64,000 bases of DNA from Saturnia japonica (lineage: Eukaryota > Arthropoda > Insecta > Lepidoptera > Saturniidae), in assembly GCA_033032175.1 (NCBI GenBank), contig CM065309.1, forward strand, positions 5,270,001 through 5,334,000, written 5' to 3'. Numbering within the stretch: position 1 is the stretch's first letter; every line of letters begins with the position of its first letter. Both the position numbers and the translations under genes were made by a program. A model generated the notes under the pieces. That model saw only the letters and a program-made list of their open reading frames with translations, ran no database searches and was not told where the DNA came from. Of the stretch, positions 56,166 to 64,000 are shown piece after piece.

Positions 56166-56382
56166 AAACTAAAACAAAAGTTACTTCATCATAAAGACCA
56201 TTTTATGAAGTTAAATTTTGCTCTTTAGAGTATGCTATTTGGACAAATAGTTTAGGAGATAATGAAAAATTAAAATAATTTGTACTTGCGAGAACAATTA
56301 TGATGGACTACTTGGGTGCATTGCCGGCACGGTGTTTGTCGGATAAAATTATCACGGGTGAAACCGTGTGGCACAGCTAGTA
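56165..56382 (+). repeat. interspersed repeat C
   Basis: TTACTTCATCATAAAGACCA, GAGTATGCTATTTGGACAAA, GGAGATAATGAAAAATTAAA, ending AAACCGTGTGGCACAGCTAG. Confidence 0.7.
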
Positions 56383-56640
56383 AGTCAATAGAATATCTGG
56401 CATTAGAACATAAACTATTGATAAGGTTTTCCGATTTAACGATCAGGTGTGATCAGATCAATTTTAATGGTAGAAAACATTCGGCCCAGAGCGACGATCT
56501 GTATGCCGTAACTCAATGTGTACATTAGCGCCGTACGACTACGTGACCCAATAAAAGGGACTTAAAGATCAAAACATTAATAACCTATATGACTCAGGTT
56601 ATCACCAAAATATTAATGGTTATTATAAAATGGCCAATAA

Positions 56641-57165
56641 TATAATATTGAAGTGCCTGTTTGTAATGTCAAAATAATAGTTTTGTACTAAATGCAAATG
56701 AAAGTACAATACGGTAATTGTAACAAAAAAAAACACTTATTAAAATTCTTGTTTGTGTGTTCCGCGTAATTTGTTGTAAACGGTTGTACTTATTTTGACG
56801 GTACTTTCACTGGCTGATTGCTGATGTTATAAAGAATAACTTAGGCTACTTTTATTTTATAAAAATAATTAGGGTTCCGCGTAAATAAACATGAATTCGG
56901 AATATCGACGATTATGGGCGTTCAAATGGCTCACGCTGAATCATCCATAAGAAATATATCAAATTAATGTAGTACCTAATTCTAGTTATTAAAAAGGCAT
57001 ACAAAAAGTCAGCGAGAGCATATGTTTATCTTCTAAGGTTATCCCACAATAAGCATTTTTACTTTTAAAATAACCGGGAGCAGGGGTAGCACGATTCGCG
57101 CGTGTGACCGACTGACAGCATTCTGTAGTCTACGCGAGCGCAGTCGCGGGTACAGCTAGTAATAC
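56641..57165 (-). repeat. interspersed repeat B
   Basis: Reverse copy: TTTGACGGTACTTTCACTGG, ATGGCTCACGCTGAATCATC, TTTAAAATAACCGGGAGCAG, ending GCGCAGTCGCGGGTACAGCT. Confidence 0.65.
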
Positions 57166-57439
57166 ATAAAATGGGTATATATAATTCAAACACTCTTAGG
57201 TAATTAGGAAAAAAATTATTGGACGTCTACTTGTTCTACAGTTTAAGGAGAATTTTGCATTTGAAAAAGTAGTTTTGCAATTAGGTTTGGGTTTGGTGAA
57301 AAATCACATATGGTTTAAATAAAAATTTCGTAATTAAATTATATTCGCATTATTTAAACATATAAATTAAATAAAACACTACACACCACTCAAAATCACA
57401 ATCGCCTCCTTATGTTTACAAAAATAGCACCAGGTTAAC

Positions 57440-57730
57440 TTCACAAGTGACAAAAATAAATTTACCGAGGATAACTTCTTTCCGCTCGTTCCGCAGTCGG
57501 GAACTAAAGGATCTGCTGAAAAGCATATCTGACGAGGAATATGTTTTTGTGAGCCATTACACGGTCGAACGTTCGCGACTATCGCGAGTTACGTACGTAA
57601 CTTCAAATCGACGGTCTAATTGTAACTGGACCAACGACTGACTGCGACTGGCTGGCTAGTGGCGTAGTGTCTACAGTACCAATTCGTCACACCACCGCCG
57701 TCGGCCGGTCACACACATACATGACCGATG
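57440..57730. other. GC-richer block, possible promoter or 5' exon
   Basis: Stands out from AT-rich flanks. It contains CGCGACTATCGCGAGTTACG, ACGTACGTAAC palindromes and, on the minus strand, TCAGTCGTTGG (initiator-like). A 64-codon plus-strand frame (57447-57641) resembles nothing I know. Either a regulatory region or an untranslated first exon is possible. Confidence 0.3.
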
Positions 57731-57859
57731 CAATACAGGTTAAGGTCTGATAGTCAGTATAACCTAGACTTGTTAACAAATATTAAAATAATAAGAAGAC
57801 TAACTAAACACGGGCCAAATATTTATGCATGTAATTAACAAAGGGTCCTAATTTGTTAC

Positions 57860-57901
57860 CTTGAATGCTGTAAAGCGTCTACAACAATTTGGACAAGTGT
57901 C
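57860..57901 (-). CDS. candidate 42-base micro-exon with CPNC motif
   Basis: TTTTACAG acceptor, 14 in-frame codons reading DTCPNCCRRFTAFK, and an AAG|GTAACA donor. CPxC..RRF resembles one knuckle of a C2HC zinc ribbon. It does not match canoe and I find no partner exon; it could be chance. Confidence 0.3.
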
Positions 57902-57909
57902 CTGTAAAA

Positions 57910-60340
57910 CAAAATCAATAATATAATTGTAATAAAACCCGAAAGTCAAAAGTCATGTAGAATACAATTTAGGATACAAATCCTTTATAGAATTCGCTTC
58001 AGTACGTCGTATTTTAGGGCCAGCCATCATACATGCACTTATCTAGTAGTGTAGTCCGACCTAATGCAAGTGAATGTCAATGGAGCCTAACCTCTTGGCA
58101 CTCTTTTGGGGCTGTATTATAGCATTAAAACATATAGCCTAATTACCCGTATATTTTTTTCGTAAATAGTGAAGATTAGGAATCTCACGAATCATAAGTG
58201 TGAAAGTAAGACATATGCAGTATAAATTCACTCTTCCTTTTCTTTGCGGAGATACACTGGTAGGCCGAATTCAAAACAAAACAAAAAACGCCGCACGTAC
58301 ATATAACATAAACTATTATAAAAAATATAAAATAAATATACAATGCGAATGCCAGGGCCCGACCAGATTTACCTTCTCGGACTAAATTCAGAAAACACAT
58401 AACGCAGGTAAAGTGTAATATTGTACTTCGAAATAGATCGAACGACGTTTATAAATATATTCATTCTTTCTGCCCATTAGGGACACGGCATGACGCGGGT
58501 TAATTACAAAATTTGCATTTTATGAGTGATACATATATAGTAGTAACATGCCCCTGAAAATATCGTACAAGGCTATTGAAGTACTAAAACCTTGATAATA
58601 ATTAAACTAAAATGAATTCGCAATTTCGATTTTATTACAATTGTATTATTGATTTAATTTTACAGGTCACTTTAAATAATGTTTTAGATGCTTAACATTT
58701 TACAACATTCAAGGTTAAAGGTTAGGTAAATCCTTTTGTTGCTCAATTACATGCTTAAATATTTGTTCCATCCTAAGTAGGTTTACGATTTTTCTATTGT
58801 ATACAAACACAAGTAACGCAAGTTTGGCAAAAGTATCATTAATCATAAAGAAAAATAAGCTCCTGCGTAGACAGGAAACATTGGTTTTCGATTTCGCGGT
58901 AAAGGAAATATTAATTGTTGTTCATCCCTTATTATTTCAATGATTTCTGATAGCTTTCTATTTAAAACAAAAGAAATAATTCAAACACTATTGTGAAATA
59001 AATAAATTTATGAAGCAAGGACAGCCGTTTATACCGTTCCATTGATGTTGACTCGAATTCCTATGGAATATAATACATGGCACTATTATCCATTTAAGTC
59101 TATTTCATGAGATTCTCAATAAAAAACTAGTAATAATAGGTCACAAAGTTAAAATTTAACTGTTGCAACTAACATAACATAATAACTAACATACTCAGAA
59201 GTAACAATTTACTATTAGGTGTAATCCGGGTAATCTACATATAAATTAATACAGAAGTACCACTCTACTAATAGCAGTAAATTTTTAATACCGACTCATT
59301 TGACATGAAAATATCCACTTAGGTATCCGAAATCCGTTGATTTTTTCATGTACTAGACTAAAAGTAATTTATTTTCTTTAGAAGTCACGAACATAAAAGG
59401 AAACTTACGGCAATACGAGACCAATTTACCAGTAAGCGGAGTTTAGCTAAAATATTTCTTTCAGAAAAATAGTCCTAAGTGTCGCAAAAATACGACTGTC
59501 AAACGTATGATTAATTTCGTGACGTTCACCTTCAATTAATGTGTCACATACGTTGATAGGAGGATGGCGTCATGTATGGGAGACGCAATTCCTACTAGTT
59601 CAACATAATTACCGTTACGCTTTATTTTTTTACGGCTCCGTGTTTAGTCATGAAAAAAGTATTATAATATGGCAACCAGGAACCAAGCATCCTTCAATTC
59701 TGTTCAGTCATAACTGTTCAAGTAATTTCTTAGATAAAGTTATCCATCTTAGTTTGATAAACTATTTTGTATTCTCTTGCTTCGGAACGGATTCGTGAAT
59801 TTCCTAAGCTACACAAATAAATCGTCTAAGTTAATTGTGGGACTCAAAACAGTTAACTTTTTGCAAGAATGTTCGGACAGTCTCGACGTGTGTTACGGTG
59901 ATAAACTGTTTAAGCTATGTTTTAGGGAGCATAATGTATAAAAGTTTTAATATACCCATCATAAGTAAGTTGATTGAATCACACGGTGGAGTGAAGCGTG
60001 ACAAAGTGGCTACTAGCGATGGGCGTCGTCTGTTAACATCGGCCGCGCCCGTGCGCTGTGCGTGTCCCTCAAATACTTGTTCAAATTCATGAATTGTATA
60101 TATACAATTGACAACAAAAGGATTACCTAAAGGTAATCGCCTTGACTTGTTGCTTTTACTTAAATGATACTATCTATATCTTTAATGAAACCATCACCAC
60201 AGTAGCTGATGCAGTGAAAAGTACCAAAGGCTAGATAAAACTACTTGAATAAATTAAATCAACTAACATAAATTTAATATGCTTATCCGCATAGGTCTGC
60301 GACTTAGAAAACCCCACAAGAAAAACTCTAACAGGGTTAA
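57910..60340. other. intron or intergenic stretch, nothing recognised
   Basis: AT-rich with scattered short frames. A small GC-rich patch lies at 60025-60070. No gene or known repeat seen. Confidence 0.45.
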
Positions 60341-60344
60341 ATTG

Positions 60345-61130
60345 CACTATCTCGGTTGCCTGTTCACATCACCTTCACGTGAGATGACCATGTCCTTAAA
60401 TCGCTGGTTCAGAATGTCCAATGTCGCATGACTTGTGTGGCACGTAGCGTTGTCCTGTTGAAACCACATGCCGTTGGTGTCCATATCATCCAATACAGGC
60501 CAAAAGAAGTTAGTAATCATCGACATATAACGCTCTACGTTGACGGTGATGGCCTGGCCAACGTCGTTCTCAAAAAAAATATGAACCGATGATGCCGCCA
60601 GCCCTAAATCCACACCAAACAGTGACTTTTCGAGTTGCATTGAACGCTCTTGGATCTCATGTGGATTGGTATCGTCCCAAATTTGACAATGTTGTATGTT
60701 GAAATCCAGGAAATTTTGCTAAAGATGATTTTTTTTAATGAAAATCAAAGTCAGTTTTCAAGTGCTCCAGGGTCCATTCAGTGATTTCACGTCATTGGCT
60801 GTGGCCGATTACCTTCAGCTCCTGGGTCAGTTGAATTTTGTACAGGTGCAGGCCCAAGTCATGACGCAAAATTCGCCAAGTATTGGTCTGCGTAAGGCAG
60901 AGTTCTTGTGAGCGACGCGAAATCTAATGCCTCGGATTCTCCTATACACTCTCATGGGCAGCGGCGATGTTTTCGGTAGATCTAGCGTTTCGACATTATG
61001 GGGGTGTTGGTTCATTATTTACTGAACCAATGGACTCAAAATTATATCCACCACACTGCGAATAGTCATCTCAATAGGACGATTATGACGACCGTAAAAT
61101 GGGTGAAGCGCGCGGAACGTTACCCGAACA
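60345..61130 (-). pseudogene. mariner/Tc1-superfamily transposase remnant
   Basis: Cut-and-paste DDE transposase. From high to low coordinates: a region around 61000-60830 with the RR-IRGIRFR and ILGEFCVMTWACTCTKFN remains of the helix-turn-helix part (frame shifts within), then 60640-60350 with the catalytic region MWFQQDNATCHTSHATLDIL (second D) and FKDMVISREGDVN. Several frameshifts and stops; terminal repeats not identified. Inactive. Confidence 0.75.
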
Positions 61131-61862
61131 GAACACCCATTTTGATAAAATAATTTTATCATTTAATCGTTTTGATGAACGCTATATCCGTCCACGTTGA
61201 TTTGGCAAAACAAACTGAATAATATGGCCGCATCAACTGTCAAAGTTCGGAAGTCCCTATTGGAAGACCTGTTATATTAAAAGTAACATTTTCTATAAGT
61301 AGTGTTTGTTTACCTACATATTATAAATATTTCTTTTATTTTACATCGGATTTTAAAATATTCCTTTAATTTCAATATTAATATTAGTCCAACTTAAGCA
61401 TACTTTCTTTGCCATCTAGCCTGTTTCCAGCGCTATAAATAGTATGTGCTTCTCTTATTTGCAACGTTATAACATATAGAAATTAAATATAAATCGGTTT
61501 GTTAAAACGCCACTCAGCATTACATACAACATGAAATAGGGCGCGCGCGGGTTCACGGAAAACTCCATTTTCAGAAAGGTCACGAAAACACACATAATCC
61601 TTTTCGGTTACAAATGCTGTTACTTATTTTTTTAATCGATTTCATATGTGTTTGCTTATTAGAATTAATTAATTATTAAACTGCAAAAAAAAACATTTAC
61701 GATTAACAAAAAATATTTTGTAATAAACCAATTCAGGTTTGGTCTGACGTATACGATATACCAGTGCTGAAAGGTCAATTAATATTAAATATGTATCAGG
61801 GGAAGCGCGCTTTGTTCGGTGTCTAAAAAAATACCTATGTATACTAGGACTGTAAAACATTA

Positions 61863-63660
61863 TCTAAATGCAAACAGATATCAAATATTTTTATATCTCA
61901 ATATGCTGATGACTTTGTTTTATACAAAGTCTGTAAAAATATTTCCGAAGCAAGCACTCATTTACAAGTAGCTCTTAATGAAACTCAATCTATGTTAAGT
62001 GACCTCGGTTTGGAAATTTCACCAACAAAAAGTAATATCTGTCTCTTTAAAAAGGGTGTAAATAGAAACAACATAGACATCAAAATTAAAGGTATTCCAA
62101 TTCAAATAACTGACGCAGTAAAATATTTGGGGATGTGGTTGGATCGATCTCTAAAATGGAGTAAACATATTAATGGACTTTCAGAATCTACCTCGAAATT
62201 TCTTAATGTTTTTAAAGTTTTAGCTGGTTCTAATTGGGGCGTCCACCCAAAACATTTAATAAGATTATATATCAACATCATTCGGAGTCGAATTGATTTT
62301 GGTAGCTTTCTTTATGATAATAGTGCTCAGTCTAATCTATATAAACTTGATAAAATTCAAAATCAGGCTATGAGAATTATTGGGAGTTTTGTTAAAAGTA
62401 CTCCTATCCACATAATGGAAAGTGAACTGAGCATATATCCATTACACCTTAGGAGAAAGTATTTAGCTGGAAAATTTTTACTTAAATCTAAATCATTTGT
62501 GATAAACAACCTCGTTAAGCTAATAGATGAATTATCCACTTCTCTTCAAACACGTTATTGGCGTAATAAAAAGAAACCATTATTGGCCTGTGCGTATATT
62601 AGCTTTAAAAGTATATCAATACACTCTAGCATAAATCTTGAAATGTTTTCCTTACATACGTGGGTTGACAGCATAGACCTAACAATTAGGCTAAATATAG
62701 ATGGTATCACGAAACCAAAACGTCAATATAATTCCCTCCAAATAAAAACTATTTGTGACCAATATATTAATTGCCAATATCAAAAGTTTACAAAAATATA
62801 CACAGACGGATCTAAAGATGGGAATTATATAGGTGCCGCATTTTTTGAGTCAAATTACGAAACTTCTATGAAATTCAAAATTAATGAAAATGTTTCAATT
62901 ATGCATGCTGAGTTATTAGCTATTTCGGAAGCTCTAGCGTTTGTTCAGTCAACTGACTCTATAGAAGTTGTTATACTAACTGACTCGAAAAGTGCTCTTC
63001 AACATGTAGCTAGATGTACCTCGACTTTTCGAGGAACACCGTTAGCCTACACTATCTTAAAACAATTACTTGATTTAAAGAAGAATAACAGAGTAATTGT
63101 TATGCAGTGGATACCATCTCATATAAACATAGCCGGGAATGAAAGAGCTGACCTCTTAGCCAGGCAAGGATCTTCCGACGGTATTCCAATTAAAGTGTTA
63201 CCAACGCATTTTGATTTATGTTACATGTTAAAAAATGACTGCTATTTTCATTGGAAAGAATACTTCGACGAACGCTCTAGATCCAAAGGAATATGGTACA
63301 AAACGATACAACCGCATCCTTTAAAGACTCCTTGGATAGAAAATATCACAATTAATCGGCAAGAAGCCATAACAGGAATGAGATTACGCTCGGGACACAT
63401 TCCATCGAAAAAATTCGCATTTATGATGCATAAAACGCCATCTCCAATGTGTCCGACTTGCGGAATCATAGATGATGTGCACCACATTCTGGTGGAGTGT
63501 GTTCGTAGTGAATCCACTAGGTCTAAACTTAATGCTTCTGGTTCGTTCCACATTGGTATATATAATTCCATTTTGGCCGACCCTTCGTCTTTTTTTGCTA
63601 GGGAGCTATTTAAAATTAAGTTAAGTAATTGTTAATATTGGTTTTATGTTGTTTGGAAAT
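61863..63660 (+). mobile_element. 5'-truncated LINE with RNase H
   Basis: Begins in the middle of the RT palm (YADD at about 61902) and runs to a short 3' UTR (to about 63720). Endonuclease and most of RT are missing. Plus strand. Confidence 0.8.
61872..63635 (+). CDS. LINE ORF2 C-terminal part: RT thumb, RNase H, Cys motif
   Basis: The frame is open upstream of the first ATG (61992): SQYADDFVLYKVCKNISEA starts near 61899. After KYLGMWLDRSLKW come the RT thumb and connection, then RNase H with its four acidic residues in IYTDGSKDG (about 62800), HAELLAISEAL, LTDSKSAL, and NIAGNERADLLA (about 63130). Near the end CPTCGIIDDVHHILVEC is the Cys/His motif typical of these elements. No stop for nearly 590 codons, so the insertion is young. 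Jockey/I-superfamily by layout. Confidence 0.85.
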   Translation, partial: KQISNIFISQYADDFVLYKVCKNISEASTHLQVALNETQSMLSDLGLEISPTKSNICLFKKGVNRNNIDIKIKGIPIQITDAVKYLGMWLDRSLKWSKHINGLSESTSKFLNVFKVLAGSNWGVHPKHLIRLYINIIRSRIDFGSFLYDNSAQSNLYKLDKIQNQAMRIIGSFVKSTPIHIMESELSIYPLHLRRKYLAGKFLLKSKSFVINNLVKLIDELSTSLQTRYWRNKKKPLLACAYISFKSISIHSSINLEMFSLHTWVDSIDLTIRLNIDGITKPKRQYNSLQIKTICDQYINCQYQKFTKIYTDGSKDGNYIGAAFFESNYETSMKFKINENVSIMHAELLAISEALAFVQSTDSIEVVILTDSKSALQHVARCTSTFRGTPLAYTILKQLLDLKKNNRVIVMQWIPSHINIAGNERADLLARQGSSDGIPIKVLPTHFDLCYMLKNDCYFHWKEYFDERSRSKGIWYKTIQPHPLKTPWIENITINRQEAITGMRLRSGHIPSKKFAFMMHKTPSPMCPTCGIIDDVHHILVECVRSESTRSKLNASGSFHIGIYNSILADPSSFFARELFKIKLSNC

Positions 63661-63867
63661 TGTCTTGTGAACTATAAATTACACAGGCAACATAGTCGCC
63701 CAAGCGACTAAGCCCTTAAATATATATTTTACTGGAAAAAATAGTCTGTCAATTTATTCTAAACACTTCCTTTTTTTTTGCGCAATAATATAATTAGTGT
63801 TATTAGAAAATATAATTTGTTTAGTTAATATACATGTAATAATAATAAATAATTATACCAGCCAGTT

Positions 63868-63960
63868 TGTGGCCCATTGTTGAGCAAAACCTCTTCCCGA
63901 GGGAAGACAGGGCTTAATCAACACACCAGCCCATGACGTATTGGCGATTTCAAAAACCGA
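63868..63960 (+). repeat. common lepidopteran repeat fragment
   Basis: CCAGTTTGTGGCCCATTGTT and CCTCTTCCCGAGGGAAGACA resemble an abundant lepidopteran LINE/SINE 3' sequence (…GGCCCACTGCTGGGC…CCTCCTCCC). Confidence 0.5.
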
Positions 63961-64000
63961 GAAATCAATAGGTCTATATTTTTCTCACATACAATGGTAC

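Noticed and set aside
57447..57641. 64-codon plus-strand frame in the GC-richer block
   Set aside because: No similarity and no clear splice partner; kept only as part of the unclassified block.

Overview
The window looks like AT-rich nuclear DNA from an insect, most likely a moth or butterfly. The reasons are GT-AG introns, short GC-rich exons, very long introns, and dense RTE, Jockey, BEL/Pao, mariner and tRNA-SINE fragments whose wording is typical of Lepidoptera. There are no bacterial features (operons, ribosome-binding sites, CRISPR).

The only host gene I can support well is the minus-strand homologue of canoe/afadin, the Ras/Rap1-regulated scaffold linking adherens junctions to actin. 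I trace about 27 exons between 42421 (5' side, end of the second Ras-association domain) and 150 (3' side). The gene runs off the left edge with its last coding exon(s) missing. Its first exons, encoding RA1 and most of RA2, are not visible and probably lie beyond 64000. Domain order in transcript direction is: end of RA2 and linker (42.4 kb), FHA (42.2-32.3 kb), acidic linker (32.0-31.6 kb), Dilute/DIL domain (30.5-23.4 kb), PDZ (23.3-20.4 kb), then a long disordered, Pro/His/Met-Gln-rich and charged tail (20.2-0.15 kb). Reading phases match at nearly every junction, which is the main support for the model. The one doubtful part is 20.25-17.1 kb, where an 1863-base open exon (18026-19888, symmetric phase 1-1) may be a cassette exon.

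The introns are full of mobile DNA. The main items are: an almost complete RTE-type LINE with target-site duplication (5284-8437); a 5'-truncated Jockey-type LINE with an 8-bp duplication (39760-41811, minus); the 5' half of a BEL/Pao LTR element (49728-53618); a 1.08-kb poly(A)-tailed insertion carrying a tandem array of covarying hairpins (54148-55228); a broken mariner-type transposase (60345-61130, minus); a LINE with RT end, RNase H and Cys motif (61863-63660); a pogo/Tigger remnant (33.5-34.2 kb); and a decayed LINE tail (38.78-39.57 kb). There are several families of short interspersed repeats, including one built of ordered ~133-bp units.

From 42422 to 64000 I see no confident host exon. 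A 42-base candidate micro-exon (57860-57901, minus) and a GC-rich block (57440-57730) are flagged. The most unusual structures are the hairpin array at 54.3-54.9 kb, the giant symmetric exon at 18.0-19.9 kb, and the Met/Gln octapeptide minisatellite inside the coding region at 10.2-10.4 kb.
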